A stretch of DNA of 64,000 bases, from positions 21,873-85,872 of the forward strand of contig MSJI02000758.1 in NCBI GenBank assembly GCA_001931905.2, written 5' to 3'. Below, in pieces: positions 47,974 through 60,409 of the stretch. A model generated the notes under the pieces. That model saw only the letters and a program-made list of their open reading frames with translations, ran no database searches and was not told the DNA's origin. Source of the stretch: Cladosporium sp. IMV 00045. Taxonomy: Eukaryota; Ascomycota; Dothideomycetes; Cladosporiales; Cladosporiaceae. How positions within the stretch are numbered: the stretch's first letter is position 1; every line of letters begins with the position of its first letter. Made by a program: the position numbers and the translations under genes.

Positions 47974-48904
47974 GCTATTGATTTTGACCAGGCGAAAGGC
48001 GGCTTCGGAGGCCGTCAAGAGTGCCACGGAGTCAGCTCCCGATTTTGCTTCAAGCGCGGCGGCTTCTCAAGGGGAGTCGTAGGAGCAATTCTGCTATTTT
48101 CACGAGGAGCTTGGAGAGTCCCAGCGGACAAGCGAGTCGCGAATGCTGTACACCAGTACATACTACTTAGAGCATGCATTTGAACGATCTTCTGTACCTA
48201 CAATAAACAACATTATCCCCTCCAAACGGTCGAATCCATTGAACCCGCTGCCTGTTCCTGGAGTTCAATCGGTAACAACGCAAAGCCGTTGCAAGAAGCT
48301 GATGGATTATGGCATCTTTCCCCAACTGAGCATGGACTTGAAATGCAGAGCGATCATTGCGATGCTTGAGGCGAGACTGGTCAGTATAGGTACCTTTGAA
48401 CTGCTGGATAAAGCATGGATCACACTAGTCTCACCACCAATGCTGACTAACCGAAGAAGCCGGCTAAAGGCCAGTCGATTCCGTATTCGCAATTCCACGC
48501 GGGAATCCCAATTTGGAATCAGCCGCACTACACGCCCCATATGCCCTCTGCAGAAGGTTAACAAAACCCCGATAAATGGTGGGAGACGAAGGAACACTAC
48601 CGTCTTGGCATATCTGATGGATGATCAGATAAAATTTCGCCGACGCCGCTCTGCTCTGCTTCCATTGGCTCTCGTCGACTGTAGCTCTCACGGCTCTCGC
48701 TAACCAATGCACTTCGCGTCTTGGTCCGATTTATGGCGTACTGCAAGTTAGAAAAATAGATGTATATCTGTGCTCTTGCTCTTCATGATCCTGCTGCGCT
48801 CTTGTGGATTTCTAAGATGCCCGCCGTAAATAGATGTTGGCGTATTATTTCGTAGGTGAATCTACCTTAACCATTCCACACCACCCATCTCATCGCCAAC
48901 GACA
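47974..48904. other. Intergenic region ALG2 / PNPOx-like gene
   Basis: An open frame (48143-48703, 186 codons) exists but lacks recognisable domains and is not supported. Nothing else seen. Confidence 0.5.
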
Positions 48905-49826
48905 ATGGTGAAATACTACCCCTCCATCACCGACGACCACCGCGACTGGGTGCTGAGGCAACAAGTCTTCTTCGTAAGTGGCAAATCACACACACACATC
49001 AACTCCAGCAAAAGCACAAGCAACCTCCCCTCCTAACCAAGAACCCAGATCGCCTCCGCCCCCCTCTCCGGCACGCACATCAACCTCAGCCCCAAAGGCC
49101 TCCCCTCCACCACCCTCAGCGTGCTCGATCCCAACCACATCTGCTACATGGACGCCACTGGCTCGGGCATCGAGACCGTCAGCCACGTGCACGAGAACGG
49201 CCGCGCAACCCTCATGTTCTGCTCGTTCGACCGAGCACCCAGGATTATGCGCTGGTTCTGCCGCGGCAGGGTGATCGAGTGGGACCAGCCGGAGTTTGAC
49301 GTGATGCTGGACCGTATGAAGAAGAACAGGATCGATGGCGCGCGGGCGATATTGGCGTTTGAGGTTTTTAAGGGTGAGTTAAATATGTCTCTTTGTGCCT
49401 TGCAAACTCAAACAATAGAAAGAAACCCCCAAACCAAGCAGAGCTAAATCAACGCCTTCAGTCCAAACATCCTGCGGCTTCGCCGTCCCCCTGCTCAGCA
49501 CACGCCTCAACCCCTCCGACCCACAATCGACACCGCAAGCGTACCTGCACGACCGCAGCACGCTGGGGCATTTCGCGAAGAAGACCGTGCAGAAGGAGGG
49601 GCTGATGGAATGGTATCAGTCGCAAGCGAACGTGCGGTCCTTGGACGGGCTGGGAGGTCTGCGAGCTGCGAGGAAAGGGAGGGGGGAGAATTTGCTGCTT
49701 CAAGATGGGCTGATTTGGGCGAGGAGGGTGGCGGGGCAGTGGGATGCTGTGCTGGTTGGGGCGGTGGGGGCGGTGGTTTTGTTGGTTGTGTTGAGGGCAG
49801 TGGGGAGGTTGGTTGGGGCGTGGTGA
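48905..49826 (+). CDS. Pyridoxamine 5'-phosphate oxidase-like flavoprotein
   Basis: Exons 48905-48973, 49049-49373 and 49462-49826 (introns 75 and 88 nt, the first with CTAAC); 252 aa. Belongs to the FMN-binding split-barrel superfamily related to PNPOx. Seen: MVKYYPSITDDHRDWVLRQ, then IASAPLSGTHINLSPKGLPS, and GIETVSHVHENGRATLMFCSFDRAPRIMRWFCRGRV, the split-barrel core seen in uncharacterised fungal PNPOx-like proteins. A hydrophobic C-terminal helix (about 225-248) may anchor it to a membrane, which is unusual for a PNPOx fold. Substrate unknown. Confidence 0.85.
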
Positions 49827-50360
49827 GATGATGGGTGGATTGTGGAGAGAGCAAGGTGTGGCGATTTTTTTTTGAGGGGTTCTTGAATCATTTGGCTATC
49901 GTAGGTAAGGTATATATTTACTTTTTCTTTGTCGTTAAACTGACACCAATTAGAACTCCCCCAAATCGCTGGAAAAACAAGGGTGGATAAAGGTCTGATG
50001 TGAGATTAAACATTGAAAGGCAACGGAAATCAAGCACTCAAAATGCGCATTATCGCTTTGATGCCTATTAAAAACAGGAAAGCGTCGAGAAGCCGGAAGA
50101 TCAAATGTGTATCGCTGCTGTGCGATGCTGGCTGTGTCGTGATCGGGGCGTCCAGGAATTCCGGGAAAAGGGTCGAAGATACTGCTGGTTTATCTTTCGT
50201 TTCACTAACCCAGGTACTGAGCCGAATGTGGAAGTCTCTGGAATGCCGAAAATCATTTCACCCAGTGGAATCGACGAAGCAATGTGAATGCTGGAAGATA
50301 TGCTGCGCTGAATGCCATCTTGATGCGTATGCCGCAGAAATGCAGACTCGCCTGCCTCCC
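49827..50360. other. Convergent intergenic region
   Basis: 3' flanks of the PNPOx-like gene and the Zn2Cys6 regulator. No gene supported. Confidence 0.5.
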
Positions 50361-53300
50361 TCAACCCGCTGGAGCGCCGCCGCCACCATTACCCGACATT
50401 CTGTCTACTTGAGATAGCCAGCCCTGCCCAAAGCTACTGTTGGAAGCGTAGTTATCCAACTCATACCCAGCCGTGAAGGCCGCCAGATCTTCTCCGCTGA
50501 GGCCCGTATTGAAGTCGAAAGACCAGTCTTCTTTGGCGGTGGGGTCGTACACTTGCGCGACTTCGAAGCTCTCGTGCTGCGGAGGAGCCATGGGCTCTGC
50601 TTGTTGCGAACCAAGGTTAGGGTAGCTGTGCATCTGGTTGAGGGTTGTCGTGGTGTATGCGTGTTGTTGGGGACCAACGTGGCCTGAAGCTGGAATTTGC
50701 ATATTGTAGGCTGCGTTCTGCGTGTTCCAGGCGTTATAAGGTGTTTGATGCTGTTGTGGATGGAGGAAGGACGGCGACGGGTGGGATGTCGAAGCAGTGC
50801 GTGAGGTGGGCGACGCAAGTGTCGATGCGGGATCCGCTGGTCGTGCGGAGGGGTTGTGCTGTGAATACATGGGCCTGAAACTTGGAAGTTGCGGATGGGC
50901 AGGGGCGGAGGGAGGCGCTGATTGTGCGTGTCCGCTCGTAGATGCAGTTATCGACTCATAGCTGCGAAATGTGCCAGTTGACATTGGCGCAGAGGTTGGT
51001 GTCTGTCGACCAGCGCCAGCCGTTGTATTGATGGCTTTCCAGGGACCTTCTTGCCTTGACTGCTCTGGATGGACGGAACGGTCGCCTTCCTCACTCTTGA
51101 CAGTGGCGCCAGAGTTGCTGTTGTCGTCGGAAGCCTTGTGATGAAGGTCCGTCATCTCGACGTCGTGGTCGTCCAGGTCCCCAAACTCTGTGAATATTCG
51201 CTCCCATGACTTGTATTCGTCCAGCCCTCCGCCAGATCCGCCTTCGCGAAGGCTCAACCGAGAGGACTCTGGACTGCTGGCACTCTCTGAGCTAGACTCG
51301 AGCTTTTGCACATTCTTCTCGTAATCCACTCTCATTCGTGCGAGGTAACTGTGCACCCTCCTCATGGTATTAATCCATCCGTCAGCCATGTGCAATCTTG
51401 GGCGCATGTCACCAAGCATCCTTAGCGCTTTTTGGACGGCATCAATGTCTTCGTTCTGTCCAGAGTGCGGTAAGTGATGAGCTTTTGAGCCCCTCGCTGA
51501 TTTCTTGCGCATGTAGCCGTCCGGGTCCATCCATGGGAATATCTCGCAATAGATACCCACGAAGACGACAGTGTAAATGGCGAAGCCGACGATGGGAGTT
51601 TCAACCAGCGCGTTCCATTCCTGACATGTCTTCACCAGATCCATGAGTTCTCGAGCGGATTTGAAGCACTGTTGGGCACTGTCCTCCCAGAATCCAGGTG
51701 GCACGTCGTATTTCGAAGGAGGAAACAGGGGCGGATCCAAGGGTCCTTCAGGCTTCGAGCACCGGAGTGGGATGAAGGGCACATATTCTCTGTGAAGCAT
51801 GATTTGGCACAGGAGGAAGACTGTATGCATCAAAGTATATGGCGTCGAGTCCTTCACCTGGATGTGCGATTGTGTGTTTTGAGGTGTGAGCGTGTCATTT
51901 TTTGGTAGGCTCGCCTTGAAATCCTGACAGGAGCGGACCAACTTGAAATGTTCGGAGCGAGCGTCCCATGGAGGGTGAGATTCGGTCCTGAGAAGCATTG
52001 TCAGCGAGGTCTTGCTAGAGAAGAAAAAGAAAGAGCGTCAAACCTTCGTCCACCAGCGCAAGTCCAATGCACAACCTTTCCGTACAACTCTAGGATCTTG
52101 ACATAGCGGCTCACGAGCCCTTCCTCCTCGCCCACTTGAAGCTTGCCTTTGTCCATCTCATTCTCGTATTCAGCGACACTGCTGTTTGGAGAATGTCCGC
52201 TCATTGTGTCTCCATGATGGCTGACTCCCAGCATCACCTGGCGTTGATTTTGAACATCTGCTCGAGTCGCGCCATTTCCATCTGATTCGCTAAGCATTAA
52301 GGTGCGCACTTTTTCCCCGAAAGCGAATGATCGGTCACTAGCCGGGAGCTGAGTTCGAATTGAAGGCGCAAATAGCATTTGAGGCCGATATTTGCCGCTG
52401 CTCAGGTACCGATCCATGATGTAGCAACTCCAGAATGTGCGCCGGCGGATCTCCTGAGCGATGTTGCGGTCGATCTCGTTGATGCTATCCTCTCCAGTTT
52501 CCGAGCGAGCGTGCCTCCTGCCCATGATTCCCCTCTCGGGATCCAATGCGAATGACCGCGAATTGGGCTCATCGTCCAAGTCCTTCTCGTACTGAAGGCC
52601 CATTGACTGGGCTGCTCTGATGCACATTCCGACACGCATCCAAGCTCTATGGCCTCGGCACATGCCCCATTCATGTAGTCCCAACATCAGGCCGGATTGA
52701 ATACCATCAATCATGTTTGTTTGGCTATCTTGCCGAGGCCATAAGGATGTCTGCCTTTCATTGGCGCAATTGGCGTAGTATTCCGATGCTATCAAAGGTT
52801 TGCTCGCTCGTGAAGCAGTGGGTGGCGAGTGATGCGCAACCAGTCGCGGATGGAATCGAGCCGTCAGAGCTAGGAAAGCCAGGAGAAAATTGTCTGAACC
52901 TGGCGGGCGAGCGTCGGATGCGTCGGATATGGACGTTGAGCTGGTAGGATGCAATTTCGAGGCATTCAATGGCTTCAAAAATGGCGTTGGATGGAGAAAC
53001 GGCAAGTCGGCGGAGTAGTGTCTTTGGAATATATCAAACAACTCCCTCCAGACAGTTGGCGTCAAAAGGCGAGGATCAAGTGCGTCCAACATGGGACGAG
53101 GGCTTCCCAAAGAGCTCAATCCTGTCGCATTGGCAGTGTAGCCTTGCGTGCTCTTTCGCAACTTTGGACGTTTGTCCTGTTCCGAGTATCCTTGTTGTCT
53201 CCCTGGGACGCTACCTTCGCGTCGCCGTGACCCGGGGACGGCGGGCGTGGGATACTCGCATTCTCTCCCCGAGTGCTCACAAGCTCTACATGTCGTATTG

Positions 53301-53365
53301 ACACCGTTGTTGACACACTTGACCTTGGAGTTACGGCATCGCTTGCACGCAATGCTCGAGCGCAT
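50361..53365 (-). CDS. Zn2Cys6 transcription factor with fungal-specific middle domain
   Basis: Exons 53365-52044 and 51987-50361 with a 56-nt intron (donor GTTTGA); 982 aa. Seen: the binuclear zinc cluster CKRCRNSKVKC ... CRAC ... C (C-x2-C-x6-C-x8-C-x2-C-x6-C) at the N-terminus, a long middle homology domain (Fungal_trans; RRRTFWSCYIMDRYLSSGKYRPQ region), hydrophobic helices typical of its C-terminal half, and a Ser/Gln/Pro-rich activation-type tail ending in a Gly-Ala-Pro stretch. The ATG at 53365 is the first in this frame; about 94 upstream codons are open but lack an ATG, so a spliced upstream exon could extend the N-terminus. Target genes unknown. Confidence 0.85.
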
Positions 53366-55336
53366 CCGGCCTGTGGCTTGCGTGGGCGATGGCCCAGCCG
53401 CAGTGCTATTCGGGCCAGTCGTCGTCGAAATGATCGCGGTGTTGAGAGCCTGAAGACTTGCCGATGATGACACAGAGTGCGGCAGATGCTCTTCGGGCTG
53501 GGTTGATTGGTGCTCCAGTTGGTGGTCCAGAATGAGCGCAGACGGGCCGAACGACTGAAAGCTGTGCGCGCGGTTGGAAGGTTGGAACTGTGTGGGCGAT
53601 GGGTGCTGTGTTTGCAAGATGGTAGGTGGAGAAAAGAACGGAAGCAAGTGGCAGTAACAAAAGGCCCAGACTCAAGAAGGAGAGAGAGCGCGCCTGCCGT
53701 GCCAGAAAGTCGCGGCAAATGGTTCTGTAAGGAAAGAAGGCTCGTCCACAAACGAGACAAGGCAGGCAGGCAGATGGCTGCAGAACACGGGACGATCGGT
53801 CCGAGAGGCGTCGAAGATCAGGCGGGGAGGGCGAGCATATCTCTCGACGGGGATGACGACGATAACAGGACCACAAGAGAAGCCTCCCAGAGCCCAGACG
53901 GCGTGGATTGAGTGAGTAGGGTCGTGTAAGAGAGGCGAGTCGTGAGTCAAGTGAGTGAGTGAGTATTGCGATGTCTGCTGCGATCTTGCGACGCGGCAGC
54001 ACCAATCGACACAGTCGCTAGCGACAGCACTACCGCGAGCCAACGGTACTCTAAGCCGAAGGGCGGCTCCGACAGGACCAGAGGCCCACTCTGGACACCC
54101 GACAGGGAATGTCGACAGACGGGCGACGGTAGATTAAGGTGCCGTAGCAGGGTGGAGTGGAATGGAGTGGAGTGGGAATCTGCACAAGACTACCGGCGCA
54201 CTGTTACGATCGATGGCGAGCCTGAGCCCTCGATGATGGCTAGCGCGGAGTGCCCTCCGTTGGTTGTGAGTGGTTGAGAAAAGGAGAAGAAAATGGGAGA
54301 TCTCACAGATCTCGCAGGAGCGGAGTCTTGACTTTCGGCTCTCCAGTGCCTTGTGAGCCCGACCTGGTTTGGTTCGACGACGTCGCCGGTGACGGTGGTG
54401 GTGCTCTGGTCGGCTTTTGTCTCGGCACTACTGTATTGGGAGCTGTAAGGCCAGAGGTGCTGAGTTACATAAGGCAAGAATAGAGGCATGTGTGGAGGGT
54501 ATGTCGATGTGATGACTACCACCACCACCACTGACGAAGATCGTCTTCACGTCTCCTGTATGTATGCGTTTGCGTGTTTATGGGGGCATACCATGTCTGC
54601 TCCGTGTGGACCGGAAACGCCTGCTATCTCTTTCTCATTCTCCTCTATCCCGCGCTGCCCGCCAGCCACCCACGCATGAAGGGCCAGCCGTACATACACG
54701 CCGAGCGCCCGCCAGTTACAACAGCTCTCACACGCATCTACGGCAGCGTGCATTTCACACATCCCGTCGATCCGCATGTCAAATAACACAGACGGGACCA
54801 GATACGGCAAGACGCGCATGTCATTGCACAGTCGTACGGTAGAGCAGTATGTACGCCCCACGCTGCCCCGGACGCGCGGGTGAGGACTCGCCGATCTGCC
54901 TGTTCTGTTTCCCGTAGCAGCTCTTGGCCAGAAGACGTGACTTGGGACTGCTAGACAAATCATTTGTCGTCTGATGTGTCGTGCTCCGCGGAACAGCAAG
55001 TAGGCTCGTAGTCCTTCCCCGGGCAGGCCGAATTCCAAAAATCCGGCTGACGTCGAGCCAGGATCTCCGGGACCGGGAGGTGAAATTCTGCGCGCTGGCC
55101 TGGATGTTTGCAGATTTCACATACATGTATACCAGCCATGCAATATCGCTTCCGCAAAACTTCCACCCACGAGATGATGCCTTGGCGAAGACCTTTCGCA
55201 GCCGAAGACCTAAGAGGCTGAACGGATTGGGCATGCTTTGCGCCTTCATGCTCTTTCATATCATCTACCTTATGCAAGCATGAACAATACCCGCGGAGGA
55301 AAGGCGTGCCGGACGGTGAGGGTTCGTGAAGGTACC
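53366..55336. other. Long intergenic region, left part
   Basis: Upstream region of the Zn2Cys6 gene, with an open leader frame to about 53647 and a (GTGA)n tract near 53949-53967. Several ORFs under 165 codons overlap on both strands, none with recognisable features. Confidence 0.5.
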
Positions 55337-55577
55337 CTAAAGTCTAGCGAGGATGACCTGCACATAAACGAAAGCCACAATACTAGCGGCCGGTACGGCA
55401 ACGAAAGCACACCGGTGGACTTCTCTCGACCTTCTTCTCCCGATCACGGACACGGTCATCGTCCGTGCCGGGACGGAAAGTTGAGAGCACGCACGTACAA
55501 TCCGCTACTTTCAACGTCCCGACTCCTTCATTCTTCTTCACGGGCGGTGCCGCCGCCTGTTTTTCGGGAGAAGCCAT
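55337..55577 (-). CDS. Possible small single-pass membrane protein
   Basis: Proposed two-exon gene, 55577-55499 and 55419-55337, 79-nt intron (GTACGT ... AAG); 53 aa. Seen: a start in good context, a hydrophilic Ala/Pro/Lys-rich N-terminus (MASPEKQAAAPPVKKNEGVG), then after the splice a hydrophobic stretch (FVAVPAASIVAFVYVQVIL) and a short ARL end. The arrangement resembles small organellar subunits or tail-anchored proteins, but no family was recognised. The splice was chosen because it joins the frames without a stop. Unspliced, the first exon reads 64 codons. Evidence is weak and rests on this pattern only. Confidence 0.35.
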
Positions 55578-57508
55578 ACAGCCATGGCACGAGCAGACTG
55601 CTGCTCGGCGGCTCGAATCGTTCTGAACAGGGCTAGCTCCGAGAGTGATTTAGTGGAGGCATGTTGTCCGTTGTTCTCCCTTCCTCCGTCGGCTTTTCTC
55701 ACCAAGCACAATATTTGGGGTTACACATAGCCCTATACACTTGCTTCCAACGCTTCGTACATAGCGTCAGAGTTTCTTTCTTCATGGTCTCCGACTTGTG
55801 CAAAAACTATAGCCCTATACAATTGACTTCAACGCCTTCCAGTTTATCACCCATCGCGTCGGAGTTTCTCTCGCCTCAAATATTCCCTTTCTCCCTTACT
55901 AAGAATCATCGTTCACGGAAGTCGGCCCAACGCAGATACAGATGGTCTTGCCTTCTATACCAACTCCCAATCGTAGTCTGCGCTTGCTCATATTCTAGAC
56001 TTACCATAAATCCAATTGGTTGTGGAATCACCAACCCTTACTCATCCCCATTCTCGTGGAGATCATGCAGATCCGGATCGCCTTCCCTTTTCATACATCG
56101 ACCATCCGAGCAATCTCACAGACAGCATAGCCCTTCGATATGATTATAGGAATAATAATGGCGTGCAAGCCAACGCGATCTGGAATTTCTATCCCTTATA
56201 CACATCGGAATTCTCGGAACAATGCAGATCCGTGTTGTATTACCACCTCAAAAATCGTAGCCCATCAATGACATGGTAGAAGTGACATCCAACCCGAACG
56301 TACTGTGGAATCATCATCATCAGCCCTTCCTTACTATTGCTCACAGACCGATGCGGATGAAAACCGCCCCCCTTCCCGCCTATACCATCCCACAAGCGCG
56401 GTCCCATCAATGCCACACAAACGGTTCCCGACCAAAGGAGTTGCGGCACCACAACATGCATCCCTCACTTGTCTTGAACGTGGTGATGTTTGCCGACGAG
56501 ACGTCGATTCGATTCGCCGGCGCCCTCCAGAAGGATTACATACCATCTCACTAGCTTGCCCAAGCAATACTGTAGACACCAAACCACCCCTCGACCAATG
56601 CAATGTGGGAGATAATCAACCCTTACCTGTCTTCGCTCCAGGATCGAGTGCACGCGTTCGCTCCCGGAGCGACACCGGGCCCGAGTCCAGACCATGCGCT
56701 GCGGGTGAAGCCACTGCCGCTGGCGCTCGTGAGCATAGCCACTGTTCTTGTCTAACAACTTTCGTCCCGGACGATACATATGTCGTCCGACCATCGCACG
56801 GTAGAACAATCGTAGAATCCATGTGAACAGCACTCTCCCTCCTCCATTTTTCATGATTCCCAACAGAGCCCAAACAAGAACCAACTACAGAAGCACCATT
56901 CTCGGTGCGAAATCTCGAACCCCCGAAGTCGAGATAACCTCTCGAAGGATGTACCGCCTGCAACCCGACACTTCGGAACCCGTCAATGTGTCACGGTAGC
57001 AGAAGAATGCATTCTGCTCGCTCACCGTACCTTCTCTCCTGGACGTCGTCTTGTTCTTTTGTTTGTGGAAAAGAGGGGGAGGGAGAGTTTCAAGTGGGAG
57101 CATTCTGCCGAGCCGCGCTGGTGAAGTCCACGGGTGATAGGTTGCCGTAGGCGCGGTGAATGTCATGTAGGATCAGTAGGCGAGCCCTTGCTTCGGGAGT
57201 TTCGGGACGGTCTTGATGAGGAATCTGGGACCTGCACGGTAGGTAGCATTTGGTTTGCATTCATTGCTTGGTAAGTGGAGGCGATGTTTCGCTGTCATTA
57301 TCTTGTTTTTCATATCTTTTTTGGAATTTGACTGGCTGGCTGGCTGGTTGGTTGGAGAGTTACTCGTAATCCCGTCTTGCTTCTATCTACATCTCTTCTT
57401 TCTTTCGCGGTTTGCTGCTCATTTTGTTTCTTTTTACTTGCATGCTCGATCCTCATCATCCCTTACCTGAGCGTGCATTCCCACTTCCATTCTGTTTTCC
57501 CTTTCTGT
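55578..57508. other. Long intergenic region with degenerate repeats
   Basis: Nearly 2 kb without a supported gene. Short motifs recur imperfectly, for example AGCCCTATAC at 55729 and 55811 and TGCAGATCCG at 56066 and 56223. CT-rich sequence precedes the ARP3 3' end. Confidence 0.45.
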
Positions 57509-58959
57509 TTACGTGCTTCCAGGCCCACCAAGAAGGGCGAATCGCCTAACAATGCTGGGACCAATTTCCTCGTATTCAGCCTTGGTGTGGCAGTAGCTCT
57601 TGAACTCAGGCGTCTGGCCGAGCAGAGAGCCACCGAACCAGGGACCGTGTCTCTGCCTCTTGTGCGTGATGACCTGCACGTCCAGGCCGCCGGACTTGGC
57701 CGCGTTGCCGGCCTTGGCCTCGGAGGCCTGGATGCGCTCGTCGACCAGGTGGCGGATGTCGCGCTGCAGGCGGCGGCCGAAGTCTTTGTACAGCGTCGAG
57801 CCGCCGGAGAGAACGATGTTCTTGTACAGTCCGCGGCGCACGTCGATGGGGGACGTTTGGATGGTCGTGTCGACGATGTTGGGGAGGGGGGTCAGGAAGT
57901 CGGACGAGTAGATTTCCGGGTTGAAGAAGATCTCGGGCGCCAGGAAGCGCTCGTAGCCGACGTCGACAGTCACGCTACGGCCGCCCGGTTGGCGGGCGTC
58001 GAAGGCCTTGAAGCGGTCTGCGGGCTCGCGGTCGAAGCGGGCGAATTCCTTGACGATGTCCGGGCTGACGTAGCAGTGCTCTTCCTTGATGCGCTCGGCG
58101 GTCTTGAGGGAGCTGTCGGGCTCGCCGCGGTCACGCAGCATTGACTGCACGAAGTAGGTGATGTCGCGACCGGCGATGGGTATGCTCTTGATGCTGCTGC
58201 CGATGACATAGCCCTCTGCCACGGGGATGACGTGGGTGACACCCTCACCAGAGTCGATGACGGTACCGGTCAAGCTGCGGTCCTGCACCTTGCTGCTTGT
58301 CCATGAAGCTGCGAGCGCGAGCACGGCCTGTACGGCGATGTAGAGACCAGCGCAGTTGAAAGACTCGAACATGATCTCGGCTGTGTTCTCGCGGTTCTCG
58401 GGCGGGTTGAGGGGAGGTTCGGTGAGCAGGAAGTGGTGGTCCTCGGGCTCGACACGAAGGTATTTGAACATGCTGTTGGACCAGAAGCGCTCCATGTGAT
58501 CCCAGTTTTCTATTTGTCCATGGCGGATGGGGTAGTGCAGACCGTAGCCTGTGCCTGATGTCAGCTGCCTGCTCTACAGATCGTGCAATTTTTTATACAT
58601 GTATCCGCGCTCAAACATACCCGGTCCGGAAGCGGCGGCGAGCGCCTCATCTCCAATGAAAAAGTCAAGATCTTCTGTGCCTCTCTTTCCTGATAGATGT
58701 CCACCACCTGCGCCGCCGGTCAAGAAGGTGGGCTTGTTCGCAACAGCTGGACGGCCGGATCCCGAGCCTCCGGCGCCGCCTGTCGGGCCCTTGGTCGCGA
58801 TTGCGGTAGGAAAGACGAATGATGGAGAGTCGTTGCCAGCGAAACCGAGTTTGGAGTAGCCCGTACCGCTGTGGGAAGTGTCAGTCAGGACATGCGGATA
58901 CCGAGGCGGACAGTAGGTACTAACTTGTCCATGACAACGGCGGGAGTTTGGTTCGCCAT
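57509..58959 (-). CDS. ARP3: Actin-related protein 3 (Arp2/3 complex)
   Basis: Exons 58959-58925, 58868-58621 and 58548-57509 (introns 56 and 72 nt); 440 aa. Arp3 is one of the two actin-like subunits of the Arp2/3 complex that nucleates branched actin at cortical patches and endocytic sites. Seen: [21 protein letters not shown], the first nucleotide-binding loop, rebuilt across intron 1; GDEALAAAS; a second loop in [22 protein letters not shown]; the phosphate loop LSGGSTL; and the conserved C-terminus [19 protein letters not shown]. Each intron falls in the proper phase and restores conserved residues. A Gly-rich insert (about 33-70) is usual for fungal Arp3. Confidence 0.96.
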
Positions 58960-60409
58960 TCTGAGTCGCAAGGAAGGGGTAAGGGCGCAATCGCCTGGGA
59001 AATGTCGGAATGAGGGTGAACTGGTGGTGTCTTAGGGTATCAGGCGGGCGTGGGTGTCTTCGTGGCAAGATGTAGTAGTGCTTGATCAATGGCCGCCTGG
59101 CAAGTGTGGTGAGAGCTCCAGCGATGTTACGTACGGTGGCAGAGCGGAACCAAGCCGATGCCTCTCCACACCCCACTTTGTCCTGCAACTTGGAGACCTG
59201 TGCGAGCATGAAGACACAACACATATACCAGCGATACGATAAAACAACGTATTGAGTGAAGTCGTTACAATGTTTTCTGTCACTGGCAAATCTGAGTTAC
59301 TGCTTGGGATGCATTCCGTTGCCTTCGTCCACTAGAATATTACCACGAGACGTCTCCAATGCACGCCGTCTCCTCCTCGTCCTTCTGTCGTGGCTTCATG
59401 TTCTCCAACTGTGTAGGTATGCAGGTACCTACAAACGCCTGCATTCATCGTCAACCCCGGCATCGGAAACACTGCACATAATCATTTGCTTCTACATAAT
59501 GCGCTATTGTGTCAATTATTGGAATGTTTATTGAAGACACGGGTTATCTGATGTTGCTTTCTTGACATCCCATCCGAAGTCTCGTCGCCGACCAGCAACC
59601 GGGAACGACGTCGAGTCGCTCCTTCCATGTCAGGCCTCAATTCTATCTGGAAGACACAGAAAGAACGGCATCCGCACTTTGCATCTCTCATCGTCCCAAT
59701 CCCGATTTCTACGTTCACCACCATTCACTCCATCTATCCATCACCCTTATCCTTGCCCTCCTCTCTCTCCCTTCTTCCTCCTTCACTCTCATCCGCCTCC
59801 TTGGCCACAGAGGATAATTCTTCATCAACATCCTTTTTCCATCACACCACGTTCACTAGCACCGAAAGCAAGCGCTCTTCCACGACAGTCCATGCACATG
59901 CTACGCGAAGGATAACTGCTGTCACCAGACCCGTCATATGTCCATCTGGACACACTATCACGCGCTTGCCGAATACATCACTCTTAAATACGTTTCCGAA
60001 TTGCATACCGTCGTCGATACAGCTACATCCATCATCGACCGAGAGCTCGAAACCCAGAGCCTGTCAAGTGCGCGCGGTCTTGCGACCTCAAGAAGAGATT
60101 TTTCCAAAGCTCTTCACCGCACTGTGATTACAGTCAAGGAGGCACCCAGCGTGACTACCTACGGACAATCTGCTCGATCTTGTCTCCTCTCGCCGGAGAT
60201 CTGTCGGGAAGTTCTCAGAACTCATCACCGTCCACACGGCATCAGAGTCATCCGAGGACCTTCCAAACGCTCTCTCTTCAGCCTGAAGCCTGCATTACAC
60301 CAGTGGCAAGACCGCTTGCTTGTCGACGATCTCAGTCAACCGGAACTCCTCTTCGCACTTCTCTGGGAAGCGTCACACGGTCTTGTCGATCCTTCGCGGT
60401 TCGTCCGTG
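58960..60409. other. Divergent region ARP3 / Taspase-like gene
   Basis: 1.45 kb between divergent genes. About 59700-59790 is CT-rich, and an open frame of 161 codons (59938-60423) overlaps the start of the next gene; see findings. No independent gene is claimed. Confidence 0.45.

Noticed and set aside
48143..48703. 186-codon plus-strand ORF between ALG2 and the PNPOx-like gene
   Set aside because: No recognisable motif and no second line of evidence.
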